A DNA stretch of 64,000 nt from UBA668 sp963720695 (lineage in GTDB: Bacteria > Actinomycetota > Acidimicrobiia > Acidimicrobiales > Ilumatobacteraceae): positions 868,001-932,000 of the forward strand of contig CAVRGG010000001.1 of the NCBI GenBank assembly GCA_963720695.1, in the 5' to 3' direction. Both the position numbers and the translations under genes were made by a program. This document shows positions 50,424 to 59,121 of this stretch, piece after piece. The notes beneath the pieces were generated by a model, which had not been told where the DNA came from, searched no databases, and saw nothing but the letters and a program-made list of their open reading frames with translations. Position 1 is the first letter of the stretch. Every line of letters starts with the position of its first letter.

Positions 50424-51896
50424 GAGGAAGCGGACCTCGCTGAGGAACCCGACGTTCGGGTCATGGTTCGGGTTGGTGAAGAAGAAGCGGACGAACCGTG
50501 TCGGTGCGTTCACCTCCAGCTTCTGCCAGTGATCGGCCTCATCGGCGTTGGTCTCGGTCGCGATCGTCGACCACTGGTGCCCGTCATCGCTCGTCTGGAC
50601 GAGGAAGTTGTCGGCGGAGCCGAGCTCGGAGAACTTCCACTTGATCAGCGCCAAGGGCGTCACGTCGCCGAGGTCGTACATCGTCCAACCACTGGCCGGC
50701 GGCGTGGTCAGGGCTGTCTGCCAGACGGTGGCGGGGTCGCCGTCGAGGGGGAGTCGGGAGGATTTGTCCGGTGCGTTGGACGACCTGGCGGACGACTGCA
50801 CGACGTAATGGTCGCCCTTGGTCGCCGGCGTGACGACGTCGTCGACCTTGCCGCTCGAGGACGTGTGGGCGTCGGACGCCGCGCCGGCGGCAGCCCGGCG
50901 CTCGTCGACCTCGAATCCGGGGGCGGCGAGGAAACGGAGCTCGGCGAGGTGGCCGAGCTGGGGATCGAGGTTCGGGTTGCGCCACGAGAGACGGACCTGG
51001 CGGGCATCGCGCTCGAGCGTCACGCCCGTCCACTGTCCGGCCGGTGCATCGCCGGGTTGGGCGATGGTGCTCCAGGATCCGTCGGAGTTGGAGACCTCGA
51101 TCGTGAACTGGTCGGCGGCACCGGTCTGCGACCACATCCATTCGATCCTTCGCAGCGGCACCTTCTCACCGAGGTCGGCGCGCAGCCATGCCCAGGTCGG
51201 CGGCGCCCAGTCGAGCATCTGGGTGACGAACTCGGTCGCAGGGTCGCCGTCGGTGGCCTTCGCCGCGGTCAGCGAGTTGGCGGTGGACCAGATCGATGCC
51301 GGGGCGACGGGCACGAGCTCGTCGGAGGGCCCGGTCGTGCTGGGCCCGGTCGTGCTGGGCCCGGTCGTGCTGGGGCCGGTCGTGCTGGTGACGGGGGTGC
51401 TGGTGGTCGTGGTGGAGGGAATCGTGCACTCCGCACCGTTCTTGCCGGCGGTGCCGCCGGTGCCCTTGTAGTCGAGCCCGTTCTCGTCGTGCCACTGCTT
51501 GGGCAGCCACGAGCCGTGGAGCCAGCGATCCGACGTCTGCTCCTTGCCGTTCACATGGGCGGGGACCGACAGGTCCCAGATGACCTGGTACTTGGAGTTC
51601 GCCGGCACCACCAGCGGGAAGATCGCCCGCAGCTCGTCGCTGGCGTTGTTGCCGAGCAGGTCCACCTGCTTGCCCTGGTCGGACAGCTCGCTCGCCGTGA
51701 TCGTCACCGGCAGCGGGCTCTCGTTGAGTGCGCCGATGCGAAGGTAGGAGTCCGTGCTGCACAGCGTCACCAGGCCGGCCTTGTAGACCGGCTTGTCGTC
51801 GTTGGTCGCATGGGCGTGCGACGGGAGGATCGAGAGCGTCGACGACAGGATGGCCACCGCGGCCGCGACCCATCGTGTTGAATGTTCGAGGTGCAC
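50415..51896 (-). CDS. Secreted protein with two discoidin (F5/8 type C-like) domains
   Basis: 493 aa from GTG 51896; the start is uncertain because longer frame exists. A signal peptide (VAAAVAILSSTLSILPSHAHA, cut after AHA) is followed by an N-terminal domain of about 165 residues of unknown type. A Thr/Ser/Pro/Gly linker of four TTGPS units follows, then two discoidin-like domains, about 240-345 (WSTANSLTAAKATDGDPATEF) and 370-493 (LPLDGDPATVW, LVQTSDDGHQWSTIA). Such domains bind carbohydrate or anionic surface. The role is probably cell-surface attachment. Confidence 0.75.
   Translation of the reverse strand: MHLEHSTRWVAAAVAILSSTLSILPSHAHATNDDKPVYKAGLVTLCSTDSYLRIGALNESPLPVTITASELSDQGKQVDLLGNNASDELRAIFPLVVPANSKYQVIWDLSVPAHVNGKEQTSDRWLHGSWLPKQWHDENGLDYKGTGGTAGKNGAECTIPSTTTTSTPVTSTTGPSTTGPSTTGPSTTGPSDELVPVAPASIWSTANSLTAAKATDGDPATEFVTQMLDWAPPTWAWLRADLGEKVPLRRIEWMWSQTGAADQFTIEVSNSDGSWSTIAQPGDAPAGQWTGVTLERDARQVRLSWRNPNLDPQLGHLAELRFLAAPGFEVDERRAAAGAASDAHTSSSGKVDDVVTPATKGDHYVVQSSARSSNAPDKSSRLPLDGDPATVWQTALTTPPASGWTMYDLGDVTPLALIKWKFSELGSADNFLVQTSDDGHQWSTIATETNADEADHWQKLEVNAPTRFVRFFFTNPNHDPNVGFLSEVRFLPA
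51329..51388 (-). repeat. 15-bp tandem repeat encoding TTGPS units
   Basis: About four near-identical copies of a 15-bp unit (CCCGGTCGTGCTGGG on the plus strand) encode the TTGPS linker of the discoidin-like protein. The repeat is in frame, so copy-number change would lengthen or shorten the linker without frameshift. Confidence 0.85.
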
Positions 51897-51974
51897 GGCG
51901 ACTTCTATCGGCGGCGCGACGAGGGGGCGTGAGAGAAAGTTGATGATTCTTGCGAAACCGTCACGGAGAGTGCC

Positions 51975-52427
51975 GTGAGCGCGCTGTACTTTCGCGCTGG
52001 AGTGGTCATCGTGGTCCGTCATCCGGATCTCACACGCATCATGGCCTTCGAGCGCGTGGACGAGCGGGGGAGCTGGCAGCTGCCCCAGGGGGGCATGCAG
52101 GACGACGAGCGACCCATCGATGCGGCGTGGCGCGAGCTGCTCGAGGAGACCGGTCTCGGGCCCGATCACGTGGAGGTGCTGGCCGAGTTTCCGGATTGGG
52201 TCGCCTACGAGTGGCCCGACGACGTCCGCAAGGCCAAGAGCGGCCGGCGTGATCGGTTGGGGCAGGTGCAGAGGTGGTTCCTGTACAACGTGTTGACGCC
52301 CGATGTGGTGCCCACACCCGACGGGTCCGAGTTCGTCGACTGGAAGTGGGTCGAGCCCGCGTGGCTGGTCGACCACGTCCCGGACTGGCGCCGCGACGCG
52401 TACGAGCGGGTGCTGCGCACGCTCTGA
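51975..52427 (+). CDS. NUDIX hydrolase (RppH-like)
   Basis: 150 aa from GTG 51975, with a GGAGAG site. The NUDIX box is GGMQDDERPIDAAWRELLEETGL (G-x5-E-x7-REUxEExGU; read as GGMQDDE, then RELLEETGL). WQLPQGG before the box is typical of RNA pyrophosphohydrolase and Ap4A hydrolases. It may remove 5' pyrophosphate from RNA or hydrolyse dinucleoside polyphosphates. No conserved neighbour settles which. Confidence 0.85.
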   Translation: MSALYFRAGVVIVVRHPDLTRIMAFERVDERGSWQLPQGGMQDDERPIDAAWRELLEETGLGPDHVEVLAEFPDWVAYEWPDDVRKAKSGRRDRLGQVQRWFLYNVLTPDVVPTPDGSEFVDWKWVEPAWLVDHVPDWRRDAYERVLRTL

Positions 52428-52434
52428 CGCGGGC

Positions 52435-52440
52435 TACCGT
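52435..52440 (+). promoter_or_regulatory. rarA: Leaderless -10 box for rarA
   Basis: TACCGT ends 7 nt before GTG 52448. Confidence 0.5.
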
Positions 52441-52447
52441 CGTTCGT

Positions 52448-53731
52448 GTGTCCGATCTGTTCAGCGCAGCCGCCGAGGACCGCCTCCGCACCCAGGCGCC
52501 GCTGGCAGCGCGGCTGCGCCCGCGCACGCTCGACGACGTGGTCGGCCAGGCCCACTTGGTCGGCGAGGGCAAGGCGCTGCGACGCCTGGTGGAGCAGGAC
52601 CGTCTGACGAGTGCGATCTTCTGGGGCCCGCCCGGCACCGGGAAGACCACCCTGGCGCTGGCGGTGGCGGGCAGTACCCAGCGGGCATTCGAGCAACTGA
52701 GCGCAGTCACCGCGGGCGTCAAGGATGTGCGCGAGGTGATCGAACGCGCTCGCCACAGGCTGGGCGAGCAGGGCCGTGGCACGATCCTGTTCCTCGACGA
52801 GATCCACCGGTTCTCCAAGTCGCAGCAGGACGCGCTGCTCCCCGCAGTCGAGGACGGCACGCTGACGCTCATCGGGGCCACCACGGAGAACCCGTTCTTC
52901 GAGGTGAATCCTCCGCTGCGCAGCCGGAGCACGCTCTTCCGCCTCGACCCGCTCGGCTACGACGACATCGAGACGCTGATCCGGCGTGGTCTGCAGGCCG
53001 AGGGCCGCGACGCCGACGAGGACGCCATCACCTACTTGGCCGACCGGGCCGGCGGCGACGGCCGTCAGGTGCTCACGGCACTCGAGGTCGCGTGTGCCTT
53101 GGCACATCCGGGGCGTGTCGAGCTCTCCCACGTGGAGGCGGCGCTGGGGACCAGCGCACTGCGGTACGGCCGGGACGACCACTACGACGTCGTCAGCGCG
53201 TTCATCAAGAGCATGCGCGGCAGCGATCCCCAGGCGGCGGTGTACTACCTGGCGCGGATGCTCGAAGCCGGCGAGGACGCCCGTTTCATCGCCCGGCGGA
53301 TGATCATCTTCGCCAGTGAGGACGTCGGCCTGGCCGACCCGCAGGCGCTCCTCGTCGCCGTCGCCGCATCGCAGGCGCTCGACCACGTGGGGCTGCCCGA
53401 GGCGCAGCTCAACCTGAGCCAGGCCGCGATCCATCTGGCGACGTCACCGAAGAGCAACCGTGCCGCGCTCGCCATCTGGAACGCCCGCGCCGACGTCCAG
53501 GCGGGAGCGGTGGGCGAAGTGCCTGCTCATCTCCGCGATGCGCACTATCAGGGCGCGCAGTCCCTCGGTCACGGGGTCGGCTACGACTACCCTCATGATC
53601 ATCCGAACGGCTGGGTGGCGCAGCAGTACCTGCCCACCGAACTGCTCGACAAGCGCTACTACGACCCCACGCACCACGGTGCCGAGGCACGGGTGGCTGA
53701 CCGCATGGACGAACGCACGGAGGGCACATGA
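52448..53731 (+). CDS. rarA: Replication-associated recombination protein A (RarA/MgsA)
   Basis: 427 aa AAA+ ATPase. Walker A WGPPGTGKTTLAL is at about 60-72, Walker B ILFLDEIHRFSKSQQDALLP, sensor LIGATTENPFFEVNPPLRSR, and the C-terminal tetramerisation part includes FIARRMIIFASEDVGLADP. It acts at stalled forks. The downstream DUF948 and DUF6167 genes reproduce a conserved actinobacterial order. Confidence 0.93.
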   Translation: MSDLFSAAAEDRLRTQAPLAARLRPRTLDDVVGQAHLVGEGKALRRLVEQDRLTSAIFWGPPGTGKTTLALAVAGSTQRAFEQLSAVTAGVKDVREVIERARHRLGEQGRGTILFLDEIHRFSKSQQDALLPAVEDGTLTLIGATTENPFFEVNPPLRSRSTLFRLDPLGYDDIETLIRRGLQAEGRDADEDAITYLADRAGGDGRQVLTALEVACALAHPGRVELSHVEAALGTSALRYGRDDHYDVVSAFIKSMRGSDPQAAVYYLARMLEAGEDARFIARRMIIFASEDVGLADPQALLVAVAASQALDHVGLPEAQLNLSQAAIHLATSPKSNRAALAIWNARADVQAGAVGEVPAHLRDAHYQGAQSLGHGVGYDYPHDHPNGWVAQQYLPTELLDKRYYDPTHHGAEARVADRMDERTEGT

Positions 53732-54117
53732 CCGCAGGCGAACTGGCAGTGCTGCTGGCCGCGGTGTTGTGCTGCATCGGCTTCGCCGCGCTCGTCGTGG
53801 TCCTGATGCGAGTCCTCGACAGCCTGCGGGCGCTGCGCACAGAGGTCGAGTCCCTGCGGGCCGAGACCCGTCCACTCCTCATCGAGCTGCGCGCCTCCAC
53901 GAGCGATGCCCGCGCCGTCGTGGAGGAGGCCCGTGACGACCTCGATCGATTCGATCGGGTGCTCGGTTCGGCGGAAGCCATCTCGGGAGCGATGAGCGGT
54001 GGCAGCCGGGTGGCCCGGGCCGCGCTGTCGGCCCCGGTCATCAAGACCGTCGCACTCGGCACGGGCACCTCGCGAGCCGTGAAGCGGCTCCGACGCAAGG
54101 AGAGGAAGAGCGCATGA
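53728..54117 (+). CDS. DUF948-like membrane protein
   Basis: 129 aa. One N-terminal helix (LAVLLAAVLCCIGFAALVVVL) is followed by a coiled-coil region (LRALRTEVESLRAETRPLL) and a basic C-terminus. ATGA overlap with rarA. In actinobacteria this gene sits between rarA and DUF6167, usually before alaS; here a glycolate oxidase gene follows instead. Function unknown. Confidence 0.8.
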   Translation: MTAGELAVLLAAVLCCIGFAALVVVLMRVLDSLRALRTEVESLRAETRPLLIELRASTSDARAVVEEARDDLDRFDRVLGSAEAISGAMSGGSRVARAALSAPVIKTVALGTGTSRAVKRLRRKERKSA

Positions 54118-54464
54118 TGAAGCGGGTCACGTGGTTCCTCGGTGGTGCCGTCGCCGGTGTCGCGGGCGTCGGCATCGCGAAGAAGAAGGTGAAGTCCGCC
54201 GCGGTCGAGTTCGCCCCGGCCAACGTCGCGCGCAAGACCACGGATCGCGTGAAGGAGGCCCTGCACGAGGGCCGCCGGGCGATGAAGGCCAAGGAGGCCG
54301 AGCTTCGTGGTCGACTCGACGGACGGGCACACACGCTCGCCGACGAACTCGACGAGGGCGATGCCGTCCTCGTCGACGGTCTGCCGGTGGAGCCCGGTCA
54401 GGTGATCGTGCTCAAGCAGGTGCGCGACTCGCGCGATCAACCCGGCCGCCGCTCGCGGGCATGA
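54114..54464 (+). CDS. DUF6167-like small membrane protein
   Basis: 116 aa. A glycine-rich hydrophobic helix (VTWFLGGAVAGVAGVGIA) with basic KKK flank is followed by a charged helical stretch (DRVKEALHEGRRAMKAKEAE). The ATG overlaps the upstream stop. The next gene glcD starts by ATGA overlap. Function unknown; usually associated with the rarA-alaS cluster. Confidence 0.75.
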   Translation: MMKRVTWFLGGAVAGVAGVGIAKKKVKSAAVEFAPANVARKTTDRVKEALHEGRRAMKAKEAELRGRLDGRAHTLADELDEGDAVLVDGLPVEPGQVIVLKQVRDSRDQPGRRSRA

Positions 54465-55882
54465 GCGAGGAGCTCGCCGCCGAGCTCCGCCGTGTGCTGG
54501 CCCCCGATCGGGTGCGCACCAACGCGACCGAGCTCGGCCTGTACCGCAGGGACGCGTCCAACATCGAGGGCACGGCGGGCATCGTCTGCTTTCCGCTCAC
54601 GGTCGTCGAGGTCCAAGCCGCCGTTCGCGCAGCGGTACGCCACGGGGTCGCGTTCGTGGCCCGCGGTGCGGGGACCGGGTTGGCGGGCGGCGCGACCCCG
54701 TTGGATCACGCGCTGGTGATCGCGACGACGAAGATGAATCGTGTGCTCTCCGTCGACCCGGTGAACCGCTCGGCGTGGGTGGAACCAGGCGTGCTGAACC
54801 TCGACCTCACCCGCCAGGTCGCCCATCTCGGGCTGCACTTCGCTCCGGATCCGAGCAGCCAGCAGAGCTGCTCGATCGGGGGCAACGTCGCCAACAACTC
54901 CGGTGGACCGCACTGCCTCTCCGACGGTGTCACCGCCTCCCATGTGCTCGCGCTCGAAGTCGTGATGAGCGACGGCAGCCTGATCGCGCTGGGCGGTGAC
55001 GAACTGGAGGCTGCGGGTCTCGACCTGCGAGGGGCGTTCGTGGGCAGCGAAGGGATGTTCGGCATCGCCACCAAGGTCTGCGTCCGCCTCACGCAGAACC
55101 CGCCGGCGGTGCGGACGATGCTGATGGACTTCACCTCGGTGGAGGACGGTGCCCAGACCGTCAGTGCGATCATCGCCGCCGGGATGGTCCCCGCGGCGCT
55201 CGAGATGATGGATCAACTGTGCGTCCAGGCGGTCGAGGCGTACATCCACGCGGGCCTGCCGCTCGACGCCGCAGCGGTGCTGCTCGTGGAGGTCGCCGGG
55301 TTGCCGCACGGGCTGGAGGCCGATGTCGAGCGGATCGTCGCCATCGGGCGCGAGCACGGCGCACGCACCGTGCGAATCGCGCAGGACGAGGCCGAGCGGG
55401 CGCTGTTGTGGAAGGGCCGCAAGACCGCGTTCGGGGCCATCGCCAGGATCAAACCGAACTACTACCTCCACGACACCGTGGTCCCGCGCCGGAAGCTGCC
55501 CGAGGTGCTCCGCAAGGTCTACGAGATCGCCGCCCGCCACGACCTCCTGGTGCTCAACGTGTTCCACGCCGGCGACGGCAACCTCCATCCGCTGTTGGTG
55601 TTCGACAAGAGCGAGCCAGGCGTGATGGAGCGCGTCCACGCCGCGGGCGAGGAGATCGTGCGGGCGTCGGTGGATGCCGGGGGAGTGCTGTCGGGCGAGC
55701 ACGGCATCGGGTTGGAGAAGCGCGACTTCATGCCGCTGATGTTCTCGCCCGCCGACCTCGAGGCGCAGGGCGCGTTGCGCCGCGCGTTCGACCCGGTCGG
55801 CCTCGCCAATCCGTTCAAGGTGCTGCCCAGTGCTGCCGCCTGCGGTGACGTGCAGCACGTGCCCGATGGTGCGTGGGTGTGA
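54461..55882 (+). CDS. glcD: FAD-linked glycolate oxidase subunit GlcD
   Basis: 473 aa. The FAD-binding PCMH domain includes VAFVARGAGTGLAGGATPLD and CSIGGNVANNSGGPHCLSDG. The C-terminal FAD-linked oxidase domain ends with VFHAGDGNLHPLLVFD and SGEHGIGLEKRDFM. It oxidises glycolate to glyoxylate with GlcE and GlcF; a D-lactate dehydrogenase role is an alternative. ATGA overlap with the DUF6167 gene. Confidence 0.88.
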   Translation: MSEELAAELRRVLAPDRVRTNATELGLYRRDASNIEGTAGIVCFPLTVVEVQAAVRAAVRHGVAFVARGAGTGLAGGATPLDHALVIATTKMNRVLSVDPVNRSAWVEPGVLNLDLTRQVAHLGLHFAPDPSSQQSCSIGGNVANNSGGPHCLSDGVTASHVLALEVVMSDGSLIALGGDELEAAGLDLRGAFVGSEGMFGIATKVCVRLTQNPPAVRTMLMDFTSVEDGAQTVSAIIAAGMVPAALEMMDQLCVQAVEAYIHAGLPLDAAAVLLVEVAGLPHGLEADVERIVAIGREHGARTVRIAQDEAERALLWKGRKTAFGAIARIKPNYYLHDTVVPRRKLPEVLRKVYEIAARHDLLVLNVFHAGDGNLHPLLVFDKSEPGVMERVHAAGEEIVRASVDAGGVLSGEHGIGLEKRDFMPLMFSPADLEAQGALRRAFDPVGLANPFKVLPSAAACGDVQHVPDGAWV

Positions 55883-56739
55883 TCGATCTGGCCGCGTTCG
55901 CGGCTGCAGTGGGGACGGACGACCCTGTCAGCATCAGCGGCGCCGGAACGCGCGGCGGCGCCGTGCCGGGTGTGCGCGCGGTCCGTGCGCCGGCAGGGGT
56001 CGAGTGGATCCAGGCCGACGAGATGATCGTGTGCTGCGGCGCGGGAACGCCCATCGACGACCTGGTGTCCGAACTGGCCACGCACGGGCAGACGGTGGCC
56101 TTGCCGGCGGGGGGCACGGTCGGCGGTGCGCTCGCCGTTGGTCTGAGCGACGTTCGCCGACTCGGCCACGGGCCGGTCCGCGACACGTTGCTGCAAGCGC
56201 GATACGTGTCGGCCCGGGGCGAGATCGTGAAGGCCGGCGGTCCGACGGTGAAGAACGTGAGCGGCTTCGATCTCTGTCGAGTGCTCGTCGGGTCACGCGG
56301 CACGCTCGGCTTCCTGGGCGAGGTGATCCTCCGCACCCGTCCGATTCCCGCGCGCTCCGGATGGTTCACCCGCGAGTGCAGCGACCCGTTCGGCGTGTTC
56401 GGGACGCTCTACCGACCGACCAGCGTGTTGTGGAACGGCACGAGCATCTGGGCGCTGCTCGAGGGCCATCCGGCCGACGTCGACGAGCAGGCGTCGGCTG
56501 TCTCGCTCATGGCGTGCGAGGGGCCGCCGCCACTGCCGACCGGGAGCCGTCGCAGCATCGCACCCGCGGCACTCGGCACGGTCACGGGCGACTTCGTCGC
56601 CGAGGTGGGCGTCGGAGTCGTCCATCACGCCGACCCGTGGACGGCTCCGCCCCGTTCGGACCGGGTCCGTGCACTGGAGGACGCGATCAAGCACGAGTTC
56701 GACCCCACCGGCCGGCTCAACCCCGGCGTCCATGTCTGA
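55879..56739 (+). CDS. glcE: FAD-binding glycolate oxidase subunit GlcE
   Basis: 286 aa from GTG 55879, overlapping the glcD stop; GTG 55873 is an alternative. A reduced FAD-binding domain has VALPAGGTVGGALAVG and VKAGGPTVKNVSGFDLCRVLVGSRGTLGF (read as VKNVSGFDLCRVLVGSRG). The C-terminal ends in DPTGRLNPG. It is shorter than GlcD, as expected. It overlaps the APH gene by 8 bp. Confidence 0.85.
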   Translation: MIDLAAFAAAVGTDDPVSISGAGTRGGAVPGVRAVRAPAGVEWIQADEMIVCCGAGTPIDDLVSELATHGQTVALPAGGTVGGALAVGLSDVRRLGHGPVRDTLLQARYVSARGEIVKAGGPTVKNVSGFDLCRVLVGSRGTLGFLGEVILRTRPIPARSGWFTRECSDPFGVFGTLYRPTSVLWNGTSIWALLEGHPADVDEQASAVSLMACEGPPPLPTGSRRSIAPAALGTVTGDFVAEVGVGVVHHADPWTAPPRSDRVRALEDAIKHEFDPTGRLNPGVHV

Positions 56740-57556
56740 CCCGGCGCGTGCTGCGGCGGCGGCATGGGGACTTGCGGAACCCGAGCTCGTCCGCGCCGGG
56801 ATGAACTCGCTGTACACGGCAGGCGACGACGTCGTGCTCCGCGTCGGACCCCCGTCGTTCCCGGTGGCGGCGGAGGTCGCCTGGCTCGACATGGTCGGCC
56901 GTCACGAGGTCCGGGTGCCGCGCCTGGTGCGCGAACCGATCGAGCGCGATGGCGTGGTGGTGTACGCGCTGGAGCGCATCCACCCGTCGGGGTCCATCGA
57001 GTGGGCGAGTGTGGGCGCGATGATCCGTCGGGTGCACGCGCTCGAGGTCGTGCTTCCGTTCTGCGGTGACTTCCCGCACTGGCAGATCGAGGGTTTGTTC
57101 GACGACGTGCGGGACCTCGTCGACCCGGAGGCGGCGCAGGGCCTCGCGCGTGCGGTCGCCCGATGGGAGGGCTGGCGCGACCGGGCCGCCGCCGAGCGCG
57201 TCGTCTGTCATGGCGACGTGCATCCGGGCAACGTGCTGCCAACGGACGACGGCCCGGTGCTGATCGATTGGGACCTGCGTTGCCTCGCACCGCCCGGGTG
57301 GGACCACGCCGCGCTGATGACGTGGACCGAGCGATGGGGCGGCGCGGCGGGCATGTACGACTCGTTCGCAGAGGGATACGGCCGCTCGCTTCGAGGCGAG
57401 TGGACTGCCGAGGCACTCGCCGAGCTTCGCCTCGTGGTGGCCACGCTGCTGCGCGTTCGCGCCGGTCGCCACGACCCTGCCGCCGCGGCCGAGGCCGAGC
57501 AGCGCTTACGCTTCTGGCGTGGCGATCCGGATGCTCCCGCATGGACGGCGATGTAG
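56732..57556 (+). CDS. Aminoglycoside phosphotransferase (APH) family kinase
   Basis: 274 aa from ATG 56732. The kinase-like catalytic motif VCHGDVHPGNVL gives the catalytic Asp, and VLIDWDLRCLAPP the metal-binding Asp. The N-terminal lobe is short. The substrate is not necessarily an antibiotic; such kinases often phosphorylate metabolites (for example homoserine-, choline- or fructosamine-like). It overlaps glcE by 8 bp, so is in the same operon. Confidence 0.8.
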   Translation: MSDPARAAAAAWGLAEPELVRAGMNSLYTAGDDVVLRVGPPSFPVAAEVAWLDMVGRHEVRVPRLVREPIERDGVVVYALERIHPSGSIEWASVGAMIRRVHALEVVLPFCGDFPHWQIEGLFDDVRDLVDPEAAQGLARAVARWEGWRDRAAAERVVCHGDVHPGNVLPTDDGPVLIDWDLRCLAPPGWDHAALMTWTERWGGAAGMYDSFAEGYGRSLRGEWTAEALAELRLVVATLLRVRAGRHDPAAAAEAEQRLRFWRGDPDAPAWTAM

Positions 57557-58345
57557 ATGAGGGATGTCGTCGAGGTCGCCCCGGGTGTCCTGGTGAGCAC
57601 CAGCGCCCGCTACACCACCACCTCGAGCGTGGTGTGCCGAGGAGGCCGTGCCCTGCTGGTCGATCCCGCCTGGGGGGTCGCCGAGCTGGAGGGACTCGTG
57701 GCGCTGCTCGCCGCCCGGGGTCTGCGGGTGACGTCAGGAGTGAGCACCCACGCCCACCACGACCACCTGCTGTGGCATCCCGGGTTCGGCGACGTCCCGC
57801 GATGGGGTTCGCCGAGCACTGCGGCGATGGCCGTCGAGTGGCACGACGAACTCGCCGCGATGATGGACGACGACGTTCCCTCCGACTGGCCGGACCCGCT
57901 CCTCGGTGTTCGTGCGCTGTCCGAGGAGCATGTTCCGCATCCCTTCGGGGACGACGGAGAGGACGAGTCGATCGCGTTCGTCGTCCACGACGGTCACGCG
58001 CCGGGGCACACCGCGGTGTGGTTGCAGGAGCGGCGGGTGCTCCTCGCCGGCGACATGCTGAGCGATGTCGAGCTGCCGCTGCCGTTCAACCCCGACGACC
58101 TCCCTGCGTACCTCGACGCGTTGGACCGACTGGCGCCCGCGGTCTCGGCGGTCGATGTCGTGGTGCCCGGTCACGGCCACCCGACCGATCGACCGATGGA
58201 GCGCCTCGACGCGGACCGCCGGTACCTCGACGCGGTGATCGCGGGAGTGGATCCCGATGATCCGCGTCGTTCGTTGAAGGGGATGGACCAGGCGCACCAG
58301 CAGATCGTGGCGCTCGCCGCCGCGTTGCGCGATCAGCGCGGCTGA
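57557..58345 (+). CDS. MBL-fold metallo-hydrolase
   Basis: 262 aa. GVSTHAHHDHLLWHP is the HxHxDH zinc motif at about 64-69, with further ligands in GHAPGHTAVWL and GDMLSD, and VVPGHGHPTD near the C-terminus. The catalytic core resembles glyoxalase II and related hydrolases. The substrate is unknown. It starts one base after the APH stop, so is cotranscribed, and overlaps the convergent nei gene by 13 bp. Confidence 0.87.
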   Translation: MRDVVEVAPGVLVSTSARYTTTSSVVCRGGRALLVDPAWGVAELEGLVALLAARGLRVTSGVSTHAHHDHLLWHPGFGDVPRWGSPSTAAMAVEWHDELAAMMDDDVPSDWPDPLLGVRALSEEHVPHPFGDDGEDESIAFVVHDGHAPGHTAVWLQERRVLLAGDMLSDVELPLPFNPDDLPAYLDALDRLAPAVSAVDVVVPGHGHPTDRPMERLDADRRYLDAVIAGVDPDDPRRSLKGMDQAHQQIVALAAALRDQRG

Positions 58346-59121
58346 CAGGTCGGGCAGAAGTAGCAGGCGCGCCCGCCGAGCTCGGCGATCTGCACCGGTG
58401 TGCCGCACCGCAGGCAGAGGTCGCGGTGGTACACGTACGTGGTGTCACCTCGCCGTGGGGTGCCCTTGGGAATCGGGAACTCGCGCCGATCGATGGTGAT
58501 GATCCGGTTGTCCTTCACGCCCTGGCGGAGCATGGCGGAGATGGTGGACCACAGCTGCTCGAGCTCGGCGTCGTCGCAGTCGCGACTCCTGCGTTCGGGG
58601 TGGATCCCGTTGACGAACAGGGCCTCGGCACGGAACACGTTGCCCACACCGGCGAGCACCTTCTGGTCGAGCAGGAGGGCACCGATGGGTTGCGCGCTGC
58701 GCCGCATGCGATCGAGCGCGACACCCGGCTTCGCGTCGCGGCGAAGCGGGTCGGGGCCCAACCTCGCGACGATGGCATCGCGATCATCGGCGGACCCGAT
58801 GCTGCAGTCGGTCGGCCCGGCGAGGTCGATGGTGTGGTGCTCCGTCGCCATGCGCATCCGCACCTGGCCGATCGGCTCCGGGTGACCGTCAGCGACACGG
58901 AACTTGCCGAACAGGCCGAGGTGCACGTGGCCGACGAGCCCATTGTCCCACCAGTAGAACAGGTGCTTGCCGTAGGGCTCGATGCGGTGCAGTACCACGC
59001 CGTCGACCAATTCGGCATCGGGGGCGAAGCGCCCTTGCGGCGACGAGACCGCCACCTCGTGACCCACGAGCACCTTCGAGTGGTCCTTGGCGATGCGGTG
59101 GATCGTGTGGCCTTCAGGCAT
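58333..59121 (-). CDS. Fpg/Nei family DNA glycosylase (Nei2-like)
   Basis: 262 aa. The N-terminal PEGHTIHRIAKDH gives the catalytic Pro/Glu pair of endonuclease VIII-type enzymes. A helix-two-turn-helix (DQKVLAGVGNVFRAEALF) and a C-terminal zinc finger (CLRCGTPV and CYFCPTC, four cysteines) bind DNA. It excises oxidised bases. ATG 59121 has TAGGCT 6 nt upstream, inside the MFS gene's end, so it may be transcribed independently. It overlaps MFS by 8 bp. Confidence 0.9.
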   Translation of the reverse strand: MPEGHTIHRIAKDHSKVLVGHEVAVSSPQGRFAPDAELVDGVVLHRIEPYGKHLFYWWDNGLVGHVHLGLFGKFRVADGHPEPIGQVRMRMATEHHTIDLAGPTDCSIGSADDRDAIVARLGPDPLRRDAKPGVALDRMRRSAQPIGALLLDQKVLAGVGNVFRAEALFVNGIHPERRSRDCDDAELEQLWSTISAMLRQGVKDNRIITIDRREFPIPKGTPRRGDTTYVYHRDLCLRCGTPVQIAELGGRACYFCPTCQPR

